Positions 1 to 5,753 are shown, counted from the first letter of the stretch. The stretch is 12,881 nucleotides of DNA from an uncultured Oscillospiraceae bacterium (GCA_905233785.1 CAJOCV010000032.1:1-12881), one strand, 5' to 3'. Notes: generated from the letters alone by a model not told the origin. Numbers and translations are program-made.

Positions 1-22
1 TCTCAAGAAAACCACTTGATAA

Positions 23-99
23 GCGCTGTTAGCTCAGCTGGATAGAGCGTCTGGCTACGGACCAGAAGGTCAGGGGTTCGAATCCCTTACAGCGTGCCA
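23..99 (+). tRNA. tRNA-Arg (anticodon ACG)
   Basis: A full cloverleaf can be drawn. The acceptor stem pairs 23-29 with 89-95 (first pair G-U), the D-stem is GCTC/GAGC, and the anticodon stem 50-54/62-66 encloses a 7-base loop with ACG at 57-59. The T-stem 72-76/84-88 holds the TTCGAAT loop. The discriminator base is G96 and CCA is encoded at 97-99. ACG reads CGU and related arginine codons. It lies directly beside a tyrosine integrase gene, the usual arrangement when a tRNA 3' end is used as an attachment site. Confidence 0.97.
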
Positions 100-140
100 C
101 CCGGAAACCCGCAATTATCAAGGGTTTCCGGGTTTCTCTA
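99..140 (+). terminator. Hairpin terminator after tRNA-Arg
   Basis: A perfect 12-bp stem pairs ACCCGGAAACCC (99-110) with GGGTTTCCGGGT (122-133) across an 11-base AT-rich loop, followed by TTCTCTATTTCT. It starts at the last base of the tRNA CCA, so it probably ends the tRNA transcript. The U-tract is interrupted by C, so it may be only moderately strong. Confidence 0.7.
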
Positions 141-169
141 TTTCTGAGCGGGTTTCTCAAAAACAGCGA

Positions 170-193
170 TTTCGTGCACATTTCGTGCACAAC
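170..193. repeat. Tandem TTTCGTGCACA repeats, likely integrase arm sites (left end)
   Basis: Two adjacent copies of the 11-mer TTTCGTGCACA lie at 170-180 and 181-191, about 70-90 bp inside the element from the tRNA 3' end. TTTCGTGCACAA occurs again in the same orientation at 7539-7550, at the other end of the non-host segment. Short repeats at both ends, at this distance from a tRNA target, fit arm-type binding sites for the N-terminal domain of a tyrosine integrase. The role is inferred; the repeats are seen directly. Confidence 0.55.
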
Positions 194-196
194 ATC

Positions 197-249
197 AAAA
201 AAACTGCGGTTACGGCTCCTCTGCTGCGAGGAATCGTAACCGCTTTTTT
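197..249 (-). terminator. Bidirectional terminator downstream of integrase
   Basis: The stem GCGGTTACG (206-214) pairs with CGTAACCGC (235-243), and an inner TCCTC/GAGGA stem (217-221/228-232) extends it. It is flanked by A7 (197-203) and T6 (244-249), so it has a U-tract in both directions. It lies 26 bp past the integrase stop on the minus strand and would also block read-through from the tRNA side. Confidence 0.85.
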
Positions 250-274
250 GTTCTCTTTTTTCGGCGGCGGGTGC

Positions 275-1666
275 TCACGCCCTCCGGCGCAGGAGCGCGT
301 CCGCGATGACTTCGCTGGCGTCCGTGTCGGCCTCGGCGATCATGTGCGAATACACGTCAAGGGTGGCGCTTGTCCGCGAGCGGCCCAGGCGGCGGGAGAC
401 CGTCACAATATCCTGCCCCGCATTGATAAGCACGCTGGCCACGGTGTGCCGGAAAGCGTGGGGATTGATATGCGGCAGCTCCGGGTGCTTCTCCGAGAAT
501 TTACGAAGATAGGTCGTCAGGCTGTCGGGATGGATCACGCTGCCGTCATCCTTCACAAATACATAGTCGCCGCCCTGCCAGCGATCCCCGTTCTTAAAAC
601 GCAGCTCCAGCCAGTATTGCCGTTAGTCCTTCAAAAGCGCCAGCGTCTCGGCGGGCAGTTTCAGGAAGCGCGTGTCGCCGGTCTTGGTGGCGTTCTCGTA
701 GATGCCGCGATCCGTACTGTAGAGGAGGGTGCTGTCAATCTTGATTTTCCCGCTCTTGAAGTCCACGTTCTTCCATTTGAGCCCTGCGATCTCACCACGG
801 CGGCAGCCGGTGACGATCAGTAGATTCACGATCGCGCGCCATTTGATCGGCTCCGCGTCCAGCGCGTCCAGAATTCGGCACAGCTCGTCCGGCTGGAAGT
901 AGTTGACCTCCTTGCGCGTCACCTTCGGCGGCGTGGCTTTCTCTGCGGGATTGTAGGGGATCAGCATTTCCCGCTCTGCCTGCGCCAGGATCGAATGCAC
1001 ACAGCGGTGGTACTCCAGCAGGGATTTATTGGAGAGCGGGCGCAGATCGCGTTCCACCTTGAAGCCCTTCTTCACATCCAGGTCGAAGGCTGCGCACATC
1101 TTTTCCGCCGATGCCAGGGAGACCGCCTCTCCCCGGCAGATCGCGTCCACCGTGGCGGCGGACAGGCCCGCCAGCTCTGCGGCCTTTGCGTGGCTCAGCT
1201 TCTGCGCTTTCAGCAGTGCCGGGATCGTGTCATCCTTCGCCGTGGCCTTGCCCTTATCGGCGCGCAGGCCGCTTTTGGAGAGGTTCTTATACATCTGATT
1301 CAGGTGCTGCGGGCGAATGTCCTGCAGCTTCATATAGCCGATGGCGGGATTGATGCGGGCCAGCAGGAAGCGATAGCTCTCAATGGTCTTGTGCTTTGCC
1401 CCGCTGCGCTCCTTCAGCTCCAGCACATAGTCCGCGTACTCCGCGAAGCTCTGCCGGTCGTCGGCCACATAGCCCTGCTCGATCGCGCGCTCAAACTCTG
1501 CTGCGGCCTTCTGCGCGGCCTTCTCCATCTGGCGATCTTTCATGCCGGGATCGGGCGTCCAGGTCTTGGTATGCCGAATCTGCTTGCCGTCGCTGTCTCG
1601 CCCGGTGGACACGAAGAAACGGAAGGACACGCCGTTCTTGCCGTCAATCCTCTGTATGCTCGCCAT
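275..1666 (-). pseudogene. int: Tyrosine recombinase (integrase), interrupted by an in-frame TAA
   Basis: This is a phage/ICE-type tyrosine integrase, which would integrate and excise the element by strand exchange at the tRNA. The frame runs 463 codons from ATG 1666, which has AAGGAGG 6 bases upstream, but codon 348 (623-625) is TAA. The frame continues unchanged after it with normal family sequence, so a single substitution, probably Tyr to stop, explains it. The N-terminal part is an arm-binding region (1-60). A core-binding domain (70-250) carries a Cro-like HTH insert at about 145-205. Catalytic R289 (TGCRRGE) and K328 follow. After the stop come H403xxR406 and Y439, but the usual LGH is LGR (R429), losing the second catalytic His. 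An upstream in-frame ATG (1747) has no ribosome site. The protein made would be 347 residues without the nucleophile. Expression is probably coupled to the repressor gene, whose 3' end it overlaps by 23 bases. Confidence 0.9.
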
Positions 1667-2264
1667 TTTCGGCCTCCTTACATAATTCATTATAACCCAG
1701 GACATCTTTGAGTAGCTTTTGAATCTGCTTTGTAGAGCGAAGGACAAACATTTCCGCCATATCTACAAATGTATCGACAACACCATGCGGCTTCTTCGCC
1801 AGAATACCCTGTATGTGCTTTCGCTGACGGTCAATCCCGTTTTGTGATGCTACCAGAGCCTTTAGCGTGTCGTCGAGTTCAGGGCTTTCAAGGATCGCGC
1901 TCAGTATATCGGCGGTGCGGCTCCCCTGCAGTTCGCAAAGATGAACCAACTGTTCCGTTGCGCTCAGCGACAGACCAAGCGTAAATGCCGTTATCTGAAG
2001 CTGATCTGCGGTATTCTTTATTGGAGAATAGCCGAGAAGATAATCCGTCGTAACACCGTAGTAGTCAGCGAGCGCAACAACAGCATCACCGTTTGGTACG
2101 CGCTGATCCCGTTCAAATTTGTCCAGCGCCTCGCGTGACAATTTGAAATGCTGATGAGTATACAATTCTCTAACAACCTGCTCACAGGACACTTTCTCCG
2201 GTTCTGGGCGCATATTTTTGCGCAATTCCCTCAGTCTTGTACCAATCGTTTCCCGCTCGTCCAT
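1644..2264 (-). CDS. Cro/CI-type (XRE family) repressor
   Basis: A 206-residue DNA-binding regulator with an N-terminal Cro/CI helix-turn-helix (about residues 1-80), ending in the typical YYGVTTDYLLG segment. The C-terminal 120 residues are helical and not recognised. No LexA-like Ser/Lys peptidase motif is visible, so it is unlikely to be inactivated by RecA-stimulated self-cleavage. The start at 2264 follows AGAGGGGG by 12 bases; ATG 2276 abuts the G-run and ATG 2330 has no ribosome site, so 2264 is preferred but not certain. Position, divergence from the early genes and paired operators in the upstream region fit a lysogeny or satellite master repressor that also controls its own promoter. 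It is visibly less GC-rich than the genes around it. It is the first gene of a leftward transcript with int. Confidence 0.88.
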   Translation of the reverse strand: MDERETIGTRLRELRKNMRPEPEKVSCEQVVRELYTHQHFKLSREALDKFERDQRVPNGDAVVALADYYGVTTDYLLGYSPIKNTADQLQITAFTLGLSLSATEQLVHLCELQGSRTADILSAILESPELDDTLKALVASQNGIDRQRKHIQGILAKKPHGVVDTFVDMAEMFVLRSTKQIQKLLKDVLGYNELCKEAENGEHTED

Positions 2265-2288
2265 AATGGTAAGCATCCCCCTCTGTTT

Positions 2289-2318
2289 TTGTACCAAGCA
2301 TTTTTTACGTTGGTACTT
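2289..2318. promoter_or_regulatory. Operator pair O1 (TTGTACC-N16-GGTAC)
   Basis: TTGTACC (2289-2295) faces GGTACTT (2312-2318) with 16 bases between, placing the two GTAC cores 22 bp (about two helical turns) apart. It has the same geometry as O2. It sits in the repressor leader and just upstream of a candidate rightward promoter. Its assignment to the adjacent XRE repressor is inferred. Confidence 0.65.
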
Positions 2319-2324
2319 TTCATC

Positions 2325-2353
2325 TTGCATTTCTTCATCTTTTTGTTTACACT
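2325..2353 (+). promoter_or_regulatory. Candidate rightward early promoter
   Basis: TTGCAT (2325-2330), a 17-bp spacer, then TACACT (2348-2353). An alternative is TTGTTT (2344-2349) with TAGAAT (2365-2370) at a short 15-bp spacing. Either start point would fall within or next to operator O2, consistent with repression of the replication module. Both matches are mediocre. Confidence 0.35.
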
Positions 2354-2357
2354 TATC

Positions 2358-2387
2358 TTGTACCTAGAATAGCACACGTCGGTACAA
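2358..2387. promoter_or_regulatory. Operator pair O2 (TTGTACC-N16-GGTACAA)
   Basis: A perfect 7-bp inverted repeat, TTGTACC (2358-2364) and GGTACAA (2381-2387), with the same 16-base spacing as O1. It covers the spacer and part of the -10 box of the leftward repressor promoter, so binding should give autorepression while also blocking the rightward early start. Confidence 0.7.
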
Positions 2388-2394
2388 AAATCAA
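2366..2394 (-). promoter_or_regulatory. Leftward promoter for repressor-int
   Basis: On the minus strand TTGATT (2394-2389) is followed by an exact 17-bp spacer and TATTCT (2371-2366), a good sigma-A promoter. Its start point would be near 2359, about 95 bases before the repressor start codon. Operator O2 lies inside it. Confidence 0.75.
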
Positions 2395-2419
2395 GTGTAT
2401 TTTTCGGAGGTAAAAAAAG

Positions 2420-2593
2420 ATGCTTAGTGAAGAAGCGCGCGCGGCTCGCAATCAGTATATCAAGGAGTGGCGTGCGAACAACAAGGATCGCGTGCGCGAA
2501 ACCAACCGCAAGTACTGGGAGCGTCGCGCGGCGAAGCAGGCTGCAGAGAAAGGTGGTGTTGCCGATGCTTCCGAGGATGCGCACAATCTCTGA
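2420..2593 (+). CDS. Small basic phage-type protein, function unknown
   Basis: A 57-residue protein rich in Arg, Lys, Glu and Trp (ARNQYIKEWRANNKDRV, then RKYWERR), probably one or two charged helices. It has no signal peptide or membrane segment. GGAGG at 2406-2410, 9 bases before ATG 2420, supports the start. It is the first gene of the rightward early operon, directly after the repressor operators. Its last 29 bases overlap the next gene in another frame, suggesting translational coupling. Similar small K/E/W-rich proteins are common at this position in clostridial prophages, with no known role; DNA binding is only a guess. Confidence 0.75.
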   Translation: MLSEEARAARNQYIKEWRANNKDRVRETNRKYWERRAAKQAAEKGGVADASEDAHNL

Positions 2594-2795
2594 TGCCGCA
2601 GCATGGCTCCAACAGGCAGACCCGGAGACCGCCTTCACCAAGACCGCCCTGCGGCGCTTGGTGACTACAGGGCAGCTCCCCAGCGTCCGGGTGGGGCAGA
2701 AGTACCTCATCAATCTCGAGGCGCTGGAAGGCTTCCTCTCGGGCAGCACAGCAGCCGAGGCCAGCGAAGCCGCCGGCAGGAGGATCACAGCATGA
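2565..2795 (+). CDS. Excisionase-like HTH DNA-binding protein
   Basis: A 76-residue protein matching the small winged-helix excisionase/MerR-like fold: TISDAAAWLQ and TKTALRRLVTTGQLPSVRVG (helix-turn-helix, residues 22-42), followed by QKYLINLEALEGFLSG, the typical wing and closing helix. ATG 2565 is preferred because AAGGTGG lies about 8 bases upstream; ATG 2577 has a G-rich tract only abutting it. It overlaps the previous gene by 29 bases and the next by 4 (ATGA). Such proteins either assist Int in excision or regulate early genes; divergence from int favours a Xis role, which is inference. Confidence 0.8.
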   Translation: MLPRMRTISDAAAWLQQADPETAFTKTALRRLVTTGQLPSVRVGQKYLINLEALEGFLSGSTAAEASEAAGRRITA

Positions 2796-3208
2796 CCAAC
2801 AGCGAAAAAGCCGTCCTCGACGCTGCGAACATCGAGAACGGCGGGAGCGGGCAGCTTTCCCTGGGCGGGGTGCGGCTTCCCAATCCACAGTCTATCACGA
2901 TCCGGCCCGGCGCGCAAGGGCTGGCTTCCCTGCTTCGGCAGGGGCCGGAGAACGCCGTCACCGTTGGCCAGATCGCGGCGCTTTGGGACTGCGACGCACG
3001 CGCGGTCACAATGGCGCTATACAACGCCCGCCGCCTGGGGGAGCCCATCTGCTCCGGCACACAAGGGCTATATCTTCCGCGCGACGAGGCGGACGTGCGG
3101 CTCTGCGTCCGCTCCATGCGGCACAGGGCGAGAGAGATCACCCGCTCCGCAACGGCCCTGGCCCGCGCGTGGGTGAAACAGCAGGAGGCGTGCGACGATG
3201 GGCAGTAA
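2792..3208 (+). CDS. Phage-type HTH protein, function unknown
   Basis: A 138-residue protein. After a Gly-rich start, residues about 51-90 (ENAVTVGQIAALWDCDARAV and the following segment) read as a helix-turn-helix with a wing (EPICSGTQGLYL). A helical, Arg-rich tail with RHRAREITRSATALARA follows. It may bind DNA in early replication or regulation. The start overlaps the upstream stop as ATGA, with GGCAGGAGG 8 bases upstream. Its end overlaps the next gene by 11 bases, so the genes 2565 to 3881 are a tightly coupled translation unit. No enzyme motif is visible. Confidence 0.75.
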   Translation: MTNSEKAVLDAANIENGGSGQLSLGGVRLPNPQSITIRPGAQGLASLLRQGPENAVTVGQIAALWDCDARAVTMALYNARRLGEPICSGTQGLYLPRDEADVRLCVRSMRHRAREITRSATALARAWVKQQEACDDGQ

Positions 3209-3881
3209 TCGAAAAGGCAGGCCAGACGGCTTCGTGGTTTATGGGAAGACGCTTCAAAGCATCTGCTTGCTGCCGGAGGAAAAGGCAGGCCGTGTGATGA
3301 AAGCGGCGGCCCGCCTTTTTCTCGACGGGCAGGAGCCGGAGGGCCTTGAACTCAGCGAGCAGATTGTGTTTGCGCTCTTTCAGGCCGACATTGACAGCGC
3401 CCTGGCCCGTCATACCGAAGTCTGCACGCGCAATCAGCGGATCGCAGCAAATCGAAAAGCACCAGTCGTTACCAGTCGTGACGTGTCGTTACCAGACGCA
3501 CAGAATAGAAACGAACAGAAACAAGACGAAACGAAAAGAAAAGAGACTGAATCGAAAGAGAGTACGGCGGACAAGCCGCCCACGCGCACACGCTTTACTC
3601 CTCCGACTTTGGAGGAAGTCAGAGCCTATTGCCGAAGCCGCAACAGCCCAGTCGATCCCGTGAAATTCTATGACTATTTTACAGAAGGACACTGGAAAGA
3701 CTCAAATGGGAAGCCCGTCAAGAGCTGGAAGCAGAAGCTCATCACCTGGGAGAACATGAAAGACTGGAAAGCCGCTGTGCGAAATTGGGAAAGGAGGGAT
3801 GACCATGCCGGAAGAAGTGATTCAGGTCATGGGGCTGACGCTGCGCAAACCGGCAGCATCGGCGGCATCACCCGCCTCTAA
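3198..3881 (+). CDS. Phage replisome-organizer-like protein
   Basis: A 227-residue protein in three parts. Residues 1-85 (GFVVYGKTLQSICLLPEEKA, then a helical stretch with FLDG) resemble the N-terminal domain of DUF6291-type phage proteins. Residues 86-130 are a charged low-complexity linker, very rich in K, E, R and Q. Residues 131-200 are the conserved tail of DnaD-like phage replication proteins (FTPPTLEEVRAYC, FYDYF, then MKDWKAAVRNWERR). The likely role is to mark the replication origin and recruit the DnaC-like loader encoded next. The linker DNA holds a 10-bp repeat array (3461-3500). The last 25 codons overlap the loader gene by 77 bases and are not conserved-looking, suggesting a lost stop codon. 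The family name is from memory. Confidence 0.75.
   Translation: MGSNRKGRPDGFVVYGKTLQSICLLPEEKAGRVMKAAARLFLDGQEPEGLELSEQIVFALFQADIDSALARHTEVCTRNQRIAANRKAPVVTSRDVSLPDAQNRNEQKQDETKRKETESKESTADKPPTRTRFTPPTLEEVRAYCRSRNSPVDPVKFYDYFTEGHWKDSNGKPVKSWKQKLITWENMKDWKAAVRNWERRDDHAGRSDSGHGADAAQTGSIGGITRL
3461..3540 (+). repeat. 10-bp iteron-like array with phased purine-rich tract, candidate origin
   Basis: Four contiguous 10-mers, ACCAGTCGTT, ACCAGTCGTG, ACGTGTCGTT and ACCAGACGCA, fill 3461-3500. They are followed by 3501-3540, a nearly T-free purine-rich tract in which AGAA/CGAA recurs every 10 bases. Because 10 is not a multiple of 3, the repeat is at DNA level and not at protein level. Iterons followed by an A-rich segment inside a replication gene recall the lambda origin inside O. 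Origin function is inference. Confidence 0.5.
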
Positions 3882-4977
3882 GCGCTGCGTCTATCTGGAC
3901 AACGGCTTCTGTACCGTCTGTGACTGTGACAAGTGTGGCGATCAGGGTCTGCTGGTGGACGAGTGGAAAGCCCGGATGCGAGCGGGCGACACGACCTGCG
4001 GCCCGCGCGAGTGCGACTGCGTGCAGCGTGCGAGGAATCGGAAGCACCTGCGGGATTCCGGCCTGGAAAGACTGGTGCGGCGCTGCACCTTCGACAGCTA
4101 CACGGCGGACACGCCCTGGCGACAGGCCGTGAAGCGCAAGGCGTGGGAGTATCTGCGGGAGTGCCGGGGCAGGAGCTTCTTTATCGGTGGACAGTCCGGC
4201 AGCGGCAAAACACACATTTGTACAGCAATCGCCGGGGAGATCATGCAGCGCGGCGGCCGCCTGCGATACTTCCGCTGGGTCGAAGACGGCAGACGGCTCA
4301 AGCAGCTGCTCGGTGATCGGGAGCTGTACGAGCGGGAGCTGCGGCAATGGACGGACGCGCCGTTTCTTTACATCGACGACTTGTATAAGCAGGAGATCAC
4401 CGACGCGGATATCCGCCTGCTGTACGAGATTCTGAACGGGCGGTACAACAACGCCATGCCCACGATCCTGTCCTCTGAGCGCAGCCTGGAGCAGATCCGG
4501 CGCGCCCGCGGCGGTGACGGGGAAGCTCTGGCCGGGCGCATCTACGAGATGTGCGACAGCGGGCGATACTGCATAGAGCTGTCCGGCGCGGAGAAGAATT
4601 ACCGCTTTCACGGTCAGAGAACGGTGGACGACGGTAGACGGGTGGACGAAAGTGGACAGGTGGACAAGGGTGCCCAAGTGGGCAAGATGTGTTTTTTCGG
4701 AACAGCGGAACACTTTCGGACAGTCGGACAGGGAAAACGGCACCGGCGAAATGGCACCGGCTCCCGAAATGACACCGGCAAAGGACACCACGGGGGGTGC
4801 TTTTCATGGGTAAAACTTCCCAACGCAAGGGCGCGGAGGGGGAACGGGAGCTGGCCGCGCTCCTGCGGGATTACGGCTTCGACACGCAGCGCGGCGGCTC
4901 CCTCTCCTTCGGGGAAGTCCCCGATCTCACAGGCCTGCCGGGGGTGCACATCGAGTGCAAGCGCGTGGAGCGCCTGA
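3805..4977 (+). CDS. DnaC-like AAA+ helicase loader with C-terminal overrun
   Basis: An ATPase of the DnaC/DnaI/IstB type, expected to load the replicative helicase at the element's origin. The N-terminal region has clustered cysteines (28, 36, 39, 41, 44, 65, 70, 72), a probable zinc-binding module. Walker A is GGQSGSGKTH (128-137), Walker B FLYIDDL (187-193), the sensor region TILSSE (220-225), and the conserved end is NYRFHG at 270. ATG 3805 has AGGAGG 7 bases upstream; ATG 3799 is too close to it. The family normally ends near residue 270. Here the frame stays open for 120 more residues, first through an 18-bp tandem repeat (hexapeptides starting VD), then across 172 bases of the next gene. 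The tail is probably a non-functional overrun after an indel or stop loss. Confidence 0.85.
   Translation: MPEEVIQVMGLTLRKPAASAASPASKRCVYLDNGFCTVCDCDKCGDQGLLVDEWKARMRAGDTTCGPRECDCVQRARNRKHLRDSGLERLVRRCTFDSYTADTPWRQAVKRKAWEYLRECRGRSFFIGGQSGSGKTHICTAIAGEIMQRGGRLRYFRWVEDGRRLKQLLGDRELYERELRQWTDAPFLYIDDLYKQEITDADIRLLYEILNGRYNNAMPTILSSERSLEQIRRARGGDGEALAGRIYEMCDSGRYCIELSGAEKNYRFHGQRTVDDGRRVDESGQVDKGAQVGKMCFFGTAEHFRTVGQGKRHRRNGTGSRNDTGKGHHGGCFSWVKLPNARARRGNGSWPRSCGITASTRSAAAPSPSGKSPISQACRGCTSSASAWSA
4624..4686 (+). repeat. 18-bp tandem repeat (GTGGAC units)
   Basis: Units begin with GTGGAC at 4624, 4642 and 4660 and with GTGGGC at 4678, exactly 18 bp apart, giving about 3.4 copies. In the loader frame they encode VDDGRR, VDESGQ, VDKGAQ and VGK. 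They lie just after the conserved end of the loader. A second loose repeat follows: CGGACAG-like words (4698-4731) and three ACCGGC words (4742-4779). Confidence 0.8.
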
Positions 4978-5150
4978 ACGTGCCGGAGGCCATGCGGCAG
5001 GCGATCCGGGACGCGGAACGCTTTCAGGACGGTGTTCCGGCTCTGTTCCACCGCCGCAACCGTCAGCCCTGGCTGGTGACGCTGCGGCTGGAGGACTTCA
5101 TGAAACTCTATCAGAAAGGGGGTGGCACAAACGGAAGAGAAGAACTGTAA
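4806..5150 (+). CDS. Hjc-like Holliday junction resolvase / PD-(D/E)XK nuclease
   Basis: A 114-residue nuclease of the archaeal-type Hjc fold found in phages, which would cleave four-way junctions formed during replication or recombination. The active-site pattern is clear: E13 in KGAEGERELA, D40 in GEVPDLTGLPG, and E50-x-K52 in HIECKRVER, followed by VPEAMRQAIRDAERF and a strand-rich end with PWLVTLRLEDF. The length is full for the family. ATG 4806 is chosen; GTG 4797 in the same frame lies in the G-run that would act as the ribosome site. The start lies inside the overrun of the DnaC-like gene, and the end overlaps the next gene by 29 bases. Confidence 0.85.
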   Translation: MGKTSQRKGAEGERELAALLRDYGFDTQRGGSLSFGEVPDLTGLPGVHIECKRVERLNVPEAMRQAIRDAERFQDGVPALFHRRNRQPWLVTLRLEDFMKLYQKGGGTNGREEL

Positions 5151-5298
5151 GTGTCCGGCGCCCGTGCCGTACATCGTGCATGAGAGCAGCCTGGCCCGCA
5201 TGGAGCGGGTGCAGCGGCGCTTTACGCTGCTGTTGCTGGTGGAGCTGGCCGCGCTGATTGCGAGCAACGCTTACTGGATCGTGCGCATTTTCGGGTGA
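5122..5298 (+). CDS. Small single-span membrane protein
   Basis: A 58-residue protein starting at GTG 5122; no other start codon lies between the upstream in-frame stop (5101) and this point. The G-run just before it is the only ribosome site, at unusually short spacing. Residues 8-20 contain CKCPAPVPYIVHESS, with a Cys pair, then a basic segment (RMERVQRRF), then a hydrophobic helix at about 34-52. A cytoplasmic N-terminus with one membrane helix is likely. Similar short CKCPAPVPYI proteins occur in clostridial prophages; their function is unknown. It is embedded between the nuclease gene (29-base overlap) and the Cys-rich gene (4-base GTGA overlap). Confidence 0.65.
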   Translation: MAQTEEKNCKCPAPVPYIVHESSLARMERVQRRFTLLLLVELAALIASNAYWIVRIFG

Positions 5299-5495
5299 GT
5301 ACGGACAGCAAAACCCGCTCCCCGGTAATCTGCCCGTACTACAGGGGCGGAAACGGAACCGCAACCGTCTGTAAAGGGATTGCAGGCGCAGAAACAGTCC
5401 GGCAGAATTTCTTGTCCGGCAGCAAGCTGCGGCTGTTCCAGGCCAAATACTGCTGCCGCAACTGGCAGAGCTGTCCGCTGGCGAAGCTGCACTAA
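5295..5495 (+). CDS. Small Cys-rich (probable zinc-binding) protein, paralogue A
   Basis: A 66-residue protein starting at GTG 5295, which overlaps the upstream TGA as GTGA. The pattern is CPYYRG (Cys13), a second Cys at 26 followed by KGI, then CCRNWQSC (Cys53, 54, 60). This is consistent with a small zinc-binding domain and no other recognisable fold. It is clearly related to the convergent gene at 5492-5731, which has CPFYRG, CDGI and CCRKSWTHC at the same places. Last gene of the rightward operon. Its TAA interlocks with the TAG of the convergent paralogue (CTAA). Function unknown. Confidence 0.75.
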   Translation: MSTDSKTRSPVICPYYRGGNGTATVCKGIAGAETVRQNFLSGSKLRLFQAKYCCRNWQSCPLAKLH

Positions 5496-5731
5496 GCCCT
5501 GAAAACCTTGTCAATGTCCAAGTCCGGCTCATGCATGTGCCAGAGCAGCCGCGCAAAGGCGCAGTGCGTCCAGCTCTTGCGGCAGCACTCGGTGATGTGG
5601 GCTGCGGCCCCGTTCGGGAAAGTGAATACCGTCGTGGCCGCGTCACCGATGCCGTCACAGAAGATTTCTCCGGCCTTCTCGCCGCGGTAGAAGGGGCATT
5701 TCGCCTCGCTGCTTTGATATAGCCACTCCAT
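5492..5731 (-). CDS. Small Cys-rich (probable zinc-binding) protein, paralogue B
   Basis: A 79-residue protein with Cys12, 25, 49, 50 and 57 in the pattern CPFYRG, FCDGI, CCRKSWTHC, matching its convergent neighbour, plus an extra acidic C-terminal tail (HEPDLDIDKVF). ATG 5731 is chosen because AAGGAGG lies 8 bases upstream; the in-frame ATG 5755 lies in front of that site and overlaps the promoter -10. It sits past the terminator of the leftward cargo operon and has its own extended -10 promoter. The two copies probably arose by duplication with inversion, or from two related elements. Function unknown. Confidence 0.75.
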   Translation of the reverse strand: MEWLYQSSEAKCPFYRGEKAGEIFCDGIGDAATTVFTFPNGAAAHITECCRKSWTHCAFARLLWHMHEPDLDIDKVFRA

Positions 5732-5753
5732 GTCCTGTGCCTCCTTTTTCCCC

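Noticed and set aside
1667..1747. Upstream in-frame extension of the integrase to ATG 1747
   Set aside because: It lies within the repressor gene, and a strong AAGGAGG directs starting at 1666.
3868..4791. A 307-codon minus-strand frame opposite the helicase loader
   Set aside because: Antisense to clear Walker A and B motifs; no ribosome site or domain.
4652..4813. A small separate gene in the other frame, ending TAA 4811-4813 over the nuclease ATG
   Set aside because: No credible ATG with a ribosome site except a 20-codon tail. Mentioned as evidence of a frameshift in the loader's end but not called as a gene.
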